A stretch of DNA of 64,000 nucleotides from Cryptomeria japonica (lineage: Eukaryota; Streptophyta; Pinopsida; Cupressales; Cupressaceae). The position numbers and the translations under genes were made by a program. Positions 36,196 to 48,487 of the stretch are shown here, in pieces (within the stretch, counting starts at the first letter, position 1; the number at the start of each line of letters is the position of its first letter). Location of the stretch: assembly GCF_030272615.1 (NCBI RefSeq), contig NC_081413.1, forward strand, positions 721,570,367 through 721,634,366, in the 5' to 3' direction. The notes under the pieces are model-generated. The model was given only the letters and a program-made list of their open reading frames with translations. It did no database searches and was not told where the DNA came from.

Positions 36196-36722
36196 TGGGA
36201 CTAGCCCAAAATGAGGTAAGGTAAGGTCCACATTTAAATTTAAATACATGCCTCCACAGCATATAAAACCGATTTAACATGACAACGATTCATCCCGGTT
36301 CATTTCACGGGCACACCCACACATAGTGCCAAATCCAAATTTCAAAGGGATATTTACCAATAAGGTAAATGGTGAATTAAAATCTACTGACCGGTAGCAC
36401 TGCTACCAATTGGTAGCAGCCGCTACCAATTGATAGTAGCCGCTACCAACCAGTAGTAGTCCTACTGCATAGCAGTACTGCTGATCGGTAGTACTACTAC
36501 CTACAGGTAGCAGACACTACCAACCCGCGTGGTGGGACTAGCCTGCCACGGGGTAAGGTAAGGTCCACATTTAAATTTAAATACATGCCTCCACAACATA
36601 TAAAACCGATTTAACATGACAACGATTCATCCTCGGTTCATTTCATGGGCACACACACACATAGTGCCAAATCCAAATTTCAAATGGATATTTACCAATA
36701 AGGTAAATGGTGAATTAAAATC
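36047..36722. repeat. 338-bp tandem duplication within the 3' LTR
   Basis: Each copy contains a piece of the GGTAG array, ACCCGCGTGGTGGGACTAGC, CCACATTTAAATTTAAATAC and the stretch ending GGTGAATTAAAATC (ends at 36384 and 36722). The 5' LTR has a single copy (about 45200-45540), so the duplication is specific to this LTR. Confidence 0.85.
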
Positions 36723-38357
36723 ACACGAGAACCCAATAAGTAAAGATTTAGGCAACAATGAAGAATTCAACAGATAGGGGAAGGGTTAAAATCAAATTTC
36801 CTTACTTCCATACACAGGAAGGATTTCTTGCATCAACTAAAAGGCAATAGACAATTTTCACTAGCATAAACCCCAAATCTTGGGCAATTAGATACTAGAA
36901 AGCACATAGCAATCTAAATCTAATCCATTCTATTCCAAATAGAAGAGGTAAATCAAGAAGTTGATTTTCAAGAAAAAATAACAAACAACAAATAGAAAAA
37001 TGAACCATTTCTTTCCTATATGCAAACATATGATATGAGTTTCACAAAATCAACAATAACAAACACTCTTTCTTCCATTCCAATCGTTCCACAAGAATCT
37101 ACAAGAAGATTTGCATTTTTCTAACACACAGGAAGCAACTAAAAAATTCAAAATTAAATTTCAAACAAGAAGAGATTATACAACCTTGAAGCAAACTAGC
37201 AAGCAAAATGATGGAAGAATCCCAATCCTTGCAAACCAAATCCAATTCCAGCTCCTCTTTCAGAATGGTTTTCCAAATTTCTCTTCCAAATTTTTTGTCT
37301 CCTCATTCCAGTGAACTTCCAGGAATATATGGAAAATATTTTCAACCTAAACTTTCTAGGTTGAAAGTTTTCTCCACCAATCAGATTAAAATATTTAAAA
37401 AGTAGAAAGCAATCAGATTTGCTCCTTTTTCCAAAAACAATAAAAAAGCAAAAGTCAAATGGAAAGGTAAAAAGAAAAGCTTTTATTTATATTTCATTTC
37501 CTTTTTCACAGTAGTTTCCTTTAACATAAGCATTTATCATTTAAATGGAAAGGCAAATACTTATTTCCTTCCACAAAATATTAATACAATTTTACACAAT
37601 AAAATAAGCCATTTAACCATTATTCTAGCAAATCAGTAACCTTAAGAGCATAATAATTAACTAATGACAACAACATAAGATAGGATCATCCATTCAATTA
37701 AAAAGCGATAAAATAAACAGAAACACACAAACGAGGAATGATCAAATGATGACTCACAAATGACCAAACCAAGCACTATGACTCGCATACCAGCCAATCA
37801 GGAAAGACAACTGACTGACAACACTCACATGAGTTTAACTGCAGGTCAAGATAGGGTCCAACAACTATATCCTCCACTCCCATCAGACATATAAGGCACA
37901 CTCAGACCTGTGAAACCAGGTGGAGTCGATAACCTGCACCTACCTGGTACTTGTACCTACAATGTCCTGCACCAAAGAACCACACATGCATATAGACAAA
38001 TATATATATATAGATATGATACACACACCGATGAAGGAGAATCGTGACATTCCCTGTCTCACTGGAGTGAGTGAAGGAAAATCATCCCCTCGCATCCCAT
38101 ACACATGAAAACACTCAACATATAAATAACGCATCACACATATAAGGTAAAAGTGTCAGTCCATGATAATGATCCATAAAAATAACATTAACCATAAGCA
38201 CTGAGAAACAGCATAAAATCATACACCACAAATCCAGATAAAGAATGAAATAACATTGCATATAATCTGAATTAATATACAATAATGTTCCACTAAACAG
38301 TCAACTAAAGTCAATCAAAAACATACAAAAAGAGTCTCAACGAGGAGGGGTACTACA

Positions 38358-38371
38358 TCCTCCCCCCCAAG
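38358..38371 (-). other. Polypurine tract of Tekay-like element
   Basis: The minus strand reads CTTGGGGGGGAGGA immediately before the LTR start TGTAGTACCCC. Confidence 0.85.
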
Positions 38372-38414
38372 CCTAGGCTTACTCCTAGAAGCCTGAAATA
38401 GATAAGAATAAAGC

Positions 38415-39680
38415 TCTCTCATCTTCACTGCATCTTCCCACATCATTGAGGTCTCATCACTTGGGTCTCATAGGACCCTTACCTGGTCGATGGTATGACC
38501 CCTGAGGGTCAAATCTCGACACTGAAGAATGCGCATGGGCTCCATGGAAAGTTGTCCATCCTTGAACTGCAAAGCATTCCAATCAAAAACATGAGTCACA
38601 TCAAGATGATAAGGTCGAAGAACAAAAACATGAAAGACATCATGGTTTTGGGATAGACTCGGCAGCAAGGAAAGATGGTAGGCTACATGTCCTATCCTCT
38701 CAAGGATCTCAAAAGGGCCTACAAAATGAGGTGTCAACTTGGAACCATTTCCATAATGGATCAGACTCTTCTGTAGATGCACTCTCAAGAACACACAATT
38801 GCCAATTGAAAACTGACAATCCACTCTATGAGCATCGACATACTTCTTATGTCTATCCTGAGTAGCAACCAAATGCCCACAAATATTCTTAACCTGCTGC
38901 TCCATCTCACAAAGCATATCCAGTCTTAAATGCACCCTATCCTCCAACTGATCCCAACTCAAAGGAGTACGGAAAGGATGACCATACAATGTCTGGAAGG
39001 GAGACATACCTATAGAGTTGTGATATCCATTTTTATAAGAAAACTCCACAAGGAAAAGATACTCCTCCCAGCGCGACTGTTGATCCATAACATACATGCG
39101 AAGCATGTCCTCCAAAACCTGATTCACACGCTTAGTCTGATTGCCGGTCTCTGGGTGATAAATTGAACTGAAGTTCAATTGGGTTCCCAAAGCATGTTGA
39201 AAGGAGGTCCATAATGTAGATGTAAAGATAGGATCTCTATCAGAAATGATCCGCCTTGGGATCCCATGCAACCTCACCACATCTTCCAAGAAGACTCGGG
39301 CCACCACTGCTGTTGTATAAGAAGATCAAATAGGAACAAAATAAGCAACTTTGGTCAATCTATCAACAATGACCATGATGGCATCATGATGTTGTGAAGA
39401 AACAGGCAACCCCATAATGAAATCCATGGAAATGATATCTCATTTCCAATCCAGTATCAAATTAGGCTATAAAAGCCCTGCAGGGTGCTGATGCTCCGCC
39501 TTCACTCGCTGGCATTGCAAGCACTTTGACACAAAATCAGAAATGTCACATTTCATACCATCCCAATGATATAACTGTCTAAGATCTGTGGGCATCTTCT
39601 TGACACCAGGGTGTGCTAAATAAGGTGCACGATGGGCCTCAATCATGATCAAAATGCGAAGACCCTCCAAAGGAGGTACA
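38415..39680 (-). pseudogene. Tekay-like integrase with chromodomain-like tail (degenerate)
   Basis: The zinc-binding N-terminus shows H..H and CLQCQRVKAEHQ (39467-39670). The core follows with MDFI (near 39425), SDRDPIF and HPETGNQTKRVNQVLE. The third catalytic acid, normally Glu in QTERVN, is Lys here. The C-terminal GPF.ILERIG..AYHLSLP region and the PMRILQCRDLTLRGHTIDQVRVL tail match the chromodomain-type end of Tekay/Del elements. A TGA then stands where Trp is usual, followed by DPSDET. Two breaks split the ORF near 39310 and 39465. It would insert element DNA in the nucleus. Confidence 0.9.
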
Positions 39681-39979
39681 TATATTCATCCAAGATGTTG
39701 AAGAAGACTATCTGAATCAAGAGTATATCCATAATATCTACCCTCCAATGGTTTTTTGGACTCCACCACGGCTCTAACATCCTAATACCAAGTGTCCTGA
39801 GGAAGAATTCCAAGATTTTTCTCACTCAAGTCCACACCAAGGGACAATGCTACAACCTCATGCCACCTACGGCTCAAAGCATCTACCACTACATTTTCTT
39901 TCCACTGAATATAATGAACCTCAAAATCATACTCGCAAAGGAATTCCATCCATCTTCGCTGTCAAGCATTCAAGTTCAG

Positions 39980-40577
39980 CTACGTGAAAATATAATACAA
40001 ACTACGGTGATCACTATGCAGCTTAAACCGATGCCCCAACAGGAAATGTCTCCATCTAACCAACACATTCACTACAACTGCCAGCTCCAAGTCATGAACT
40101 GGATAGTTTAACTCATGATCCTTGATTTTGCGAGACTCATAGGCAACCACACGTCCATCCTGCATAAGCACCACACCTATACCTTCTAAAGAGGACTCTG
40201 TGCATACCATGAAATCTCTGGATGGATCAAGAACTACCAAAATCGGAGCACTAACAAGGAGTTCCTTTGAAGTATGAAAATTTGACACACTGCTATGACC
40301 AAACAAACTTCTTTCCTTTCCTTTGAAGAGAATTAATCAGGTGGCCTATCCAAGAAAAGCTCAGAACAAAGTGATGGTAATATTCAACCAAACCCATGAA
40401 AATTCGAACCTTAGAAACATTGGTCAGTGTTGGCCTATCCACAATGGCTTGGATCTTAGAAGGATCCATGGATACACCTTCTCCCAAAACTATATGACTG
40501 AGATAGCTCACCTCTGACAAGAAGAAATCATACTTTTCCAAGTTTGCAAAAAGTTGATTCCCCCTCAAGCTCTGCAA
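39980..40577 (-). pseudogene. Tekay-like RT thumb and RNase H (degenerate)
   Basis: The frame at 40293-40577 carries NLEKYDFFLSEVSYLSHIV and VRIFMGLVEYYHHFV, the RT connection. The frame at 39980-40306 carries VCTESSLEGIGVVLMQDGRV, where the usual catalytic CDAS has lost its Asp, then HDLELAVVV and LHSDHRSLYYI, which keep their acidic residues. RNase H would remove RNA from the RNA:DNA hybrid. A frame change separates the two parts. Confidence 0.85.
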
Positions 40578-40595
40578 AACCTAACATAAGTGACC

Positions 40596-41177
40596 CTAAT
40601 GCTCTTCCATAGATCTAGAATAAATCAATATGTCATCCAAGAACACAAGAATAAAATGGTCAAGGTAGGTGCAAAAAACCCCATTCTTAAGACTCATGAA
40701 CATTGAAGGCGCATTTGTCAACCCAAATGGCACCACTGTGAACTCATAGTGACCATAACGAGTATGAAACGTCATCCTATGAATGTCTACATCATGAATG
40801 CACAACTGATGATACCCAGATTTCAGATCAATCTTAGAGAACACCTTGGCTCCCTTACCTTGATCAAAAATATCATCTATTTGAGGCAATGGATATCGAT
40901 TTCGGATGGTTACCTTATTTAGCTATCGATAATCAATGCATAACCGAAGAGAACCATCCTTCTTCTTAACGAAGATAATCGGCGCACCCCAAGGAGAAAC
41001 ACTAGGATAAATGAACCCCTTGGCCAACAACTCCTCTACCTGTAACTTCAACTCACTCAACTCTTGAGTAGTCATCTGATATGGAGCTCTCGAAATAGGT
41101 TCTGCACTAGGAACCAAGTCGATGCAAAAGCCTATGTCTTGCTTCAGAGGCATACCAAGAATATCCAAAGGAAACAC
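40596..41177 (-). pseudogene. Tekay-like reverse transcriptase (degenerate)
   Basis: [20 protein letters not shown] and [20 protein letters not shown] are followed by a stop after CIDYR, then [33 protein letters not shown] and the catalytic box [11 protein letters not shown] (near 40610-40640). The YxDD box is FLDD, an accepted variant, with both Asp residues present. At least two stops interrupt it. Confidence 0.9.
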
Positions 41178-41330
41178 ATCAGCATACTCTCAAAGAATAG
41201 GGTGACCATCAAGAGCGATTTATCGACTCTCTTCCTCATCCACATCCTCAAGAGCAACTGCAAAAAGATGACACCCTTGATGCATGCACCGCCTAAGTTG
41301 CATAGCGAAAATCATACGTAAGGATATCGA

Positions 41331-41705
41331 TCACTGAACTCCAACGATCCCCACTTTCCTGCCACGGTCATCTAAACACTCTACTGTCTTCAGATGACAG
41401 TCTACACGAGCACTGTGAGATGATAACCAATCCATCCCCAACACAACTACATAGGACCCCAAAGGAATGACTCGAAGGCCAATTGAAGTGACAAAGGGTC
41501 CTAGGTCCAACTCACAACTAGGAATGAAGGCATCTACAAACACACGCACCCTGATAGCCAACTCTACTTGCCACCTATCTGCCTTCTTTGCAGACATGTT
41601 CTCGCACCGCTCCACAAAGGATGAAGAAATAAAGGAATCTAAAGCACCAGAATAAAAAAGTACAAAGATAGGAATACCACACAACACACCTGTGGTCTCA
41701 ATCAT
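41331..41705 (-). pseudogene. Tekay-like aspartic protease (degenerate, active-site Asp lost)
   Basis: The active-site segment reads FVLFYSGALDSFISSSFVE. The family pattern is LFDSGA.HSFIS, so the catalytic Asp is Tyr. Later VVVLGMDWLSSHSARVDC matches the MDWL..H.A..DC block of Tekay/Del proteases. The frame is open over 124 codons. Confidence 0.85.
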
Positions 41706-41799
41706 GGTACTCTGATGCTCAGTCTAGCGGTCATCCACCGCTGCAAATACTCTATGGGATCTACCTACATCCTTCACTACCAGCTTTGATGTGGCTGGC

Positions 41800-43144
41800 C
41801 TCTGACTACTCATCTAGTGAGAACGTTGAGGGCACTAAGCGGCCTTGTGGCCAAACTAACCACAATTAAAGCAAGTTCCTCTAACAGGTGCTCTACTCCC
41901 AGACGACCCACTAGACTACTAAAATATTTCCCCACTAGGGGCTTGAGATGCACCCTAAGAGGACTGCCCTAGAAAAGTCTATCTACTCTTCTACCAGTTC
42001 CTACTCTTTCAAAATTGAGAGTTGCCACCCGGCTGGCCCTGAGCCTACTTCGGTATTGATGGCTAGTGCCGGCACTATTGACCACCCTTAGCGAGTGCCT
42101 AAGGACCCCTAAAAGGTACAACAGTCTGGGCCTTCCCTCTAGACCCACTGAAAGGATCACTCCTGATCTAAACTCCAAACTGGCCGCCATGAGCATGGAT
42201 AAGGTTCTTCTCCACTAGTCTAGCTTTTGCCATGACTATCTCTATTGAAGAAGGCTCAAAAACTCTCACTCCTCCACTGATGCAGTTGTTAAGACCCCTC
42301 AAGAAGTGTTGAACAAGAATAGCCTCATCATTGTTGATCCCGACATACTGTTTGAGCTCATAGAACCTATGCTCAAACTGATCTACTGACAACCCAAACT
42401 GGCATAGAGCATAGAACTCATCTTCTCGCGACCTCCTCCACTGGGGTGAGAGAAATCGTGCCCTGAATCTCTCCAGAAAGATCTCCCATGACATAGTCTA
42501 AATGCTTACACCAATCCTCTCCTTGAACTGCCACCAGATAGATGCGAAACTCTCAAGATGCATGATAGCGCATCTCGCCTTGGTGTTGCTACCATAGGGG
42601 TACATGATGAAACACCTATCTAAACTAATCAGCCAGATCTCTACCTCAAGACCAGTACCTTTACCATCAAATAAAGGAGGATTGGACCTCATCAAGTCCC
42701 TTATGTGCCCCATTTTAGATGGATCCTAGTCCACTGGGACCTCTCTCCTTCTAGGAGACCACTGTCTCTCTGTCTCTATCTCTCTCTGTGTCTCTGTCTC
42801 TCTCTCTGTCTCTCTCTCTCTTTGTCTCTCTCTCTATCTCTCTCTCTCTCTCTCTCCAATATCTACTGAAGTGAATCCTCCACCTGGGCATGGATGAGCT
42901 GATCCACCTAAGGTCTAGGCCCTAGTCTAGCTAGCACCTCTTGAAACATCTGTCATAGCTCTTCCCTTTTAAGATCCTGCTCTCCTAAATGTTGTTCCTC
43001 CTAATGAACAGACTGATCTCGATCCACACTTGCATGAGTGGGTGGTGGCGAAGGACTATGGCAGTCAGAACCTCGACCCCGTCCTTCTCCTCTGCCTCTG
43101 GTGTGACCACCAACACGACTACCTCCCTTGGCTTCTCTAGTCAT
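41800..43144 (-). pseudogene. Tekay-like gag (degenerate)
   Basis: ATG at 43144, 138 bases after the PBS, opens MTREAKGGSRVGGHTRGRG, an Arg/Gly-rich start usual for this lineage. A CT microsatellite (42763-42857) follows as Arg-Glu codons. The gag core is PLFDGKGTGLEVEIWLISLD then WEIFLERFRARFLSPQWRRSREDEFYALCQ. A TAG and at least one frame shift lie between the pieces. A CCHC knuckle with two internal stops is recognisable at about 41826-41875. Confidence 0.8.
42763..42857. repeat. (CT)n-type microsatellite inside gag
   Basis: Interrupted CT run of about 95 bp within the gag frame, encoding alternating Arg-Glu on the minus strand. Confidence 0.85.
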
Positions 43145-43281
43145 AACCTAACACTACACAAGAGAAAAAGATTCAGATCAATCGCAAGGAAATAAACAAG
43201 GAAGTCACAACACTAAGACCTACACAAAAGATCAAGGTGAATGGGCTCACTACAAACCCAGAGTACCCAGTGTTGAAACAT

Positions 43282-43297
43282 GGGCTCTGATACCAAA
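43282..43297 (-). other. Primer binding site, initiator-Met
   Basis: The minus strand reads TTTGGTATCAGAGCCC directly after the 5' LTR. TGGTATCAGAGC is the exact initiator tRNA-Met complement used by many plant LTR elements. Confidence 0.95.
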
Positions 43298-46200
43298 TGT
43301 AATGCCCCACCAGGAACCACGAAGGAAAAACCCACAAAAAGGGTGAAACGAATTTTTATTTTTTAAGTATAAACATATCAAGTGCATTAATCACCACATA
43401 GCACAATAACAACACAAGCAGAAGACTTACACCAGAATTCCTTAAGGGTTACCAATGAAGAATTAACCAAAAGATAAATTCCACAATTATGATTAATCCA
43501 ATAATTCATCATTAACACAATGAACATAAGAAGCCATATGCAATAACAGATACACCATTGAAAGATTGAAAGGATACAACATAGTTTCTCTTCAATAAGA
43601 ATTCACACATATCATAAAGGAAACTAGTAAATAACATCCCAAACATAGGATTACATTTCTCTTCCAATACATGGCTCTCAATATACATATAAATTTACAA
43701 CTTAACCAAATACAAGGTTACATAAGATCATGATACAATGACCACATAGGTCTCCAAATAACAATAATCTCCAAACATGAGATAAGCATGAGTCACGAAC
43801 CAAAGGAAAACCTGCGAAGGCAATCCCCGCATGAAGGTACAAACAAGAACATCCGATGGGAAGTGGCACTACCACCCAACCATGTAATTCCCAAAATGGA
43901 ATCACCCCACCATGCTAGGAGATAGCAAAGGACCCTCAAGCAAGCAAAAGCATGACATGGTCAACAAACAATACGACACCATGACATCACGATATGACTC
44001 CACAATAATCTAGGTGACTCAACATCACAATACACAAGTGAAATGTTGTTTCTCACACACAAGTGACCCTAAAGAGAGAGTATCATCACATATCTTATGG
44101 TGGTTACCATGGTCGGCCTCCATAGGTCTCGGCACATTCTCCTGGTAACCTTTCCCGAACCTCTAGCTCCAACTAAGTCTCATGCGGACCCTACCAGCCT
44201 TTCATGAAGACAAGGTGGTCAGTTTGCCATTCTGGGCCTTCTCACTAGATTATGAGCCTTGTACAAGCACTCACGTATGCGCAAAGTACAATATCTTATT
44301 TAATGTTTATGAACTACCCACCTAATCAATTAATTACATTATCACTTATTATCTTACTTTTGATACGTCATCCTGCCAACCTCTTTGGGCAAAGCCCCCA
44401 TTCGAAAGCCACTCTCTCAAAGGACACTAAGCAAACATGATCACTCCACGAGGACCCTATGACGAAGCAGACAACCATAAGACCACTATCCAAATATAAG
44501 TGGTCAAAACAAGGACATACTGACTCTTGGTTAACCATAAGGAAAATACACTACATGGTTAAGACAACGAAGTCATCATATATCACTTGGTCAACATACC
44601 AAATACGCTGCCACAGGACAACTGAACCACAAACCAGAAATAACACAATACAACTATTTGCAATGGAAAGCTAATTTCACTAAGTCCACACTCAGACAAT
44701 CTATGAGAAAATGAGCATCATAAGCACTTGCAAATTCATTGATTGAAAATTAAATAAAATACTCCTTTACGTCATTCACATCTATTCAATTTCCAAATCA
44801 ATATTCCATCAAGGATAAAATTCACATTAAATATTCAAGCGAATAAAACATGAATTCCTAATAGGCATTTTAATCCATTTCCAGAATATATCCAAATTAA
44901 CCAATTTGAATTACTAATTCATGCCTTGATTTCCATAGATAAATTTATTAAACCACATAATAAAAATCACTTGAAAATCACTATTTTATTTAACATAGAA
45001 ACCACTTTAAAATATTTCATTTAATAATTTTAAATTCATAGCAAATAAAAATTTGTACCGCTAAGAGTACAAGGTCATGTGGGGGTCAAGGCCAACCCAC
45101 GGTAGTGTTGCTGCCAAGGTAGTAAACACTACCTGTTGGTAGTACTGCTACCGCTAGTAGCAGGCCTACCGACCTATAGTACTACTACCATCGGTAGCAG
45201 CCACTACCGACTGGTAGTGCTACTACCAACCAGTAGTACTACTACTGAACGGTAGTAGTCCTACCAACTGGTAGTGCTGCTACCGCGTAGCAATAGTGCC
45301 GACCGGTAGTACTACGTTTTGCAGGTAGCAAACACTACCGACCCGCGTGGTGGGACTAGCTCGCCACGGGGTAAAGTAAGGTCCACATTTAAATTTAAAT
45401 ACATGCCTCCACAACATATAAAACTGATTTAACATGACAATGATTCATCCCCTATTCATTTCATGAGCACACACACACACTGCCAAATCCGAATTTCAAA
45501 GGGATATTTACCAATAAGGTAAATGGTAAATTAAAATCACACCAGAACCCAATAAATAAAGATTTAGACAACAATAGAAGAATTCAATAGGTAGGGGAAG
45601 GGTTAAAATCAAATTTCCTTACTTCCATACACAGGAAGGATTCCTTACATCAAACAAAAGGCAATAGATAATTTTCACCAACATAAACCCCAAATCTTGG
45701 GCAATTAGACACTAGAAAGCACACAACAATCTAAATCTAATTCATTCTATTCCAAATAGATGAGGTAAATAAAGAAGTTGATTTTCAAGAACAAATAGAT
45801 AAATGAACCATTTCTTTCCTATATGCAAACATATGATATGAGTTTCACAAAATCAACAATAACAAACACTCTTCTTCCATTCTAATCATTCCACAAGAAT
45901 CTACAAGAAGATTTGCATTTTTTTAACACACAGGAAGCAACTAAAAAATTCAAAATTAAATTTCAAACAAGAAGAGATTATACAACCTTGAAACAAACTA
46001 GCAAGCAAAATGATGGAAGAATCCCAATCCTTGCAAACCAAATCCAATTCTAGCTCCTCTTTCAGAATGGTTTTCCAAATTTCTCTTCCAAATTTTTTGT
46101 CTCCTCATTCTCGTGAACTTCTAGGAATATATGGAAAATATTTTCAACGTAAACTTTCTAGGTTGAAAGTTTTCTCCACCAATCAGATTAAAATATTTAA

Positions 46201-47144
46201 AAAGTAAAAAGCAATCAGATTTACTCCTATTTCTAAAAACAATAAAAAAACAAAAGTCAAATGGAAAGGTAAAAAGAAAAGCTTTTATTTATATTTCATT
46301 TCCTTTTTCACAATACTTTCCTTCAACATAAGCATTTATCATTTAAATAGCAAGGAAAATACTTATTTCCTTCCACGAAATATTAATACAATTTTACACA
46401 ATAAAATAAGCCATTTAATCTAGCAAATCAGTAACCTCGTGAGCATAATAATTAAATAATTACGCCAACATAAGATAGCATTATCCTTTCAATGAAATAG
46501 CCATAAAATAAATGGAAACACGCAAATGAGGAATGATCAAATGACAACTCACAAATGACCAAACCAAGCACTATGACTCACATACCAACCAGACGGGAAA
46601 GACAGCCGACTGACAACACTCACACGAGTGTAAGTGCGGATCAAGATAGGGTCCAACAACTATCTCCTCCACTCCCATCGAACATACAAAATACGCTCAG
46701 ACCTATGAAACCAAGTAGAGTGGATACCTCTACCCGGTACTTGTACCTGCAATGTCCTGCACCAAAGAACCACACGTGCATATAGAAAAATATATATAGA
46801 CACAATACACACATCGATGAAGGAGAATCATGACGTTCCCTATCTCAACAAAGTGAGTGAACGAAAATCATCCCCTCACATCCCATACACATGCAAACAC
46901 TCAACATATAAATAACGCATCGCACATATAAGGTAAAAGTGTCAGTCCATGATAATGATCCATAAAAAATAATATTAACCATAAGCACCGAGATACTACA
47001 TAAAATCATACACCACAAATCTAGATAAAGCATGAAATAACATCACATATAATCTAAATCAATATACAATAGTAATCTACTGAATAGTCAACTGAAGTCA
47101 ATCAAAAACATACAAAAAGAGTCTAAATGAGGAGGGGTACTACA
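43298..47144 (-). mobile_element. 5' LTR of Tekay-like element (3,847 bp)
   Basis: The LTR is collinear with the 34056-38357 copy, from TGTAATGCCCCACC to GAGGGGTACTACA on the plus strand. It has one copy of the 338-bp segment. C/T and G/A differences between the two LTRs are scattered throughout, so the insertion is not recent. Confidence 0.95.
45100..45345. repeat. Self-complementary CTACC/GGTAG array in 5' LTR
   Basis: Same array type as 35868-36195 at the equivalent place in the other LTR. Unit order and number differ, so the arrays have changed since insertion. Confidence 0.85.
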
Positions 47145-47149
47145 GGTTG

Positions 47150-47231
47150 AGAGTGAGATAATGAGAGAGAGAGAGAGAGAGAGAAGTAAATAAAGGGAGT
47201 GAGGGGAGGTAAGTACGAAGAGGGGGAGAGT
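47150..47231 (+). repeat. Family G copy 1, middle segment with (GA)n
   Basis: Continues copy 1 after the Tekay-like element (AGAGTGAGATAATGAGAGAG, parallel to 50730 onward) and is cut at AGAGT by the next LTR. Confidence 0.8.
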
Positions 47232-48482
47232 TGTTGGAAGCACCAAGAAGGAAAACTAAGAGGGGATAAATTAGTTTTCACTGGTTGAAAACAATTAAGC
47301 ACATTCTCAAATCTAAACAACAACAACAACAATAAAGATAATAACAATGATACCACAGCACATAATGCTAAGATTTTGACATGGAAAACCTAGTTAAGGG
47401 AAAACTACGGTGAGAACCTACCCACAATAAGATGATACTCTGCAGTTGTATGTGTAAATATTACAATGGGGAATGCACATACATTTAGAAACACTTCCTA
47501 GAGCTCACTGCTCAAAATACGAAGGCCCAAAAGGCTCCAACCCTCAGGGAAGGTTCACTACTTTACAATAATGATTAGACTACAATCTGGATTACATGAA
47601 CTACAAAATTAACATCTCCTTATGCCTGATGACAGTTTCGGTTAAGCACATTTGTCTACACTGCAAATATCTCTGCTCAATACACCACACCAAAGGATAG
47701 ATTCACTTATGCACCACATACACCATTCTCTGATAATACAGACACAACATCGATACCCAAATTACATGAATATTACAGCCATTTATACAATCCATCAACC
47801 TTGACTACAAGGTCGGTCAAACCCATAACACCTAATTACGAAATTACATCACACGATACATAAATCAACCACTAGACCAATATAATAGCATGGATAACAT
47901 AATATGGACCTGAATCAAATCCCAAACTATCATCACCACCAGAAATCATGCCAAGATCAACCACAACACGTTACACCACCAAAATACCACATAACACGAA
48001 GAAAATCACTAGATCATGAAAATCACCAAAAAATTGCACAATAAGCAATTCAAATCACCAAGAAAAATAGAACATAATTATGAAACACCAAAAAGAACAT
48101 TAGAACCATTCCACTTATGCAAATCTTCATCGATCAACACACTGACATCCAAGAACACTCAACAACATCAACTTGGTTAAGAAAGGTAGCTTCCAGAGCA
48201 TCAAATCATGAACCACTTGACATGAAGATACATATGAGCATAAAAAATATTATCCCGAATCCGCAGGACAAGATGTCACCATACCGAAGCTCATCGGATA
48301 AAAAACCAGAGTCTGCTATCCATTGAGTAGAAAAACTAGAAACTCAAATGCAATCACTAGATCAAGTGATATAAATAAGAAGACTTTCAGATCACTGAAA
48401 CCAATTCTCTGCAACACCCAAATATAGGAATATGTTGACATCAATGACAAACAACATATCGTAGCAGTAGCAATGTTCAACA
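47232..48482 (-). mobile_element. Solo LTR, family A, TSD AGAGT/AGAGG (1,251 bp)
   Basis: On the minus strand it opens TGTTGAACATTG and closes GGTGCTTCCAACA. The flanks are AGAGT (47227-47231) and AGAGG (48483-48487), one base apart. The uninterrupted family G copy at 50865 shows AGAGGAGATAG at the matching site, supporting AGAGG as the original. TTTGTCATTGATGTCAAC lies near 48450 and the TTTATCCCCTCTTAGTTTTCC box near 47260. The poly-C core is partly lost here. Confidence 0.85.
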
Positions 48483-48487
48483 AGAGG

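Larger units (their letters stand above)
34056..38357 (-). mobile_element. 3' LTR of Tekay-like element (4,302 bp)
   Basis: Plus-strand ends are TGTAATGGCCCACC and GAGGGGTACTACA. It is collinear with the 5' LTR apart from an extra 338-bp tandem duplication (36047-36722) and smaller indels. It contains the GGTAG arrays. The open frames inside (34549-34812, 34982-35332, 37111-37405) also occur as relics in the other LTR and show no protein motif. Confidence 0.95.
34056..47144 (-). mobile_element. Full-length Tekay/Del-like chromovirus, 13.1 kb, TSD GGTTG
   Basis: The element is bounded by GGTTG (34051-34055 and 47145-47149). It has two LTRs (34056-38357 and 43298-47144), both opening TGTAGTACCCC and closing CATTACA on the minus strand, a Met-type PBS and a polypurine tract. 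The internal region is 4,940 bp in the order gag, protease, RT, RNase H, integrase with chromodomain-like tail. Order, PBS, very long LTRs and C-terminal sequence match the Tekay/Del lineage. All domains carry stops or lost catalytic residues, so it cannot move on its own. It sits inside family G DNA and is therefore younger than that repeat. Confidence 0.95.

Noticed and set aside
48117-48326. Open frame of 69 codons inside the family A LTR
   Set aside because: It lies within an LTR bounded by TSDs, has no motif and is not kept in other copies.
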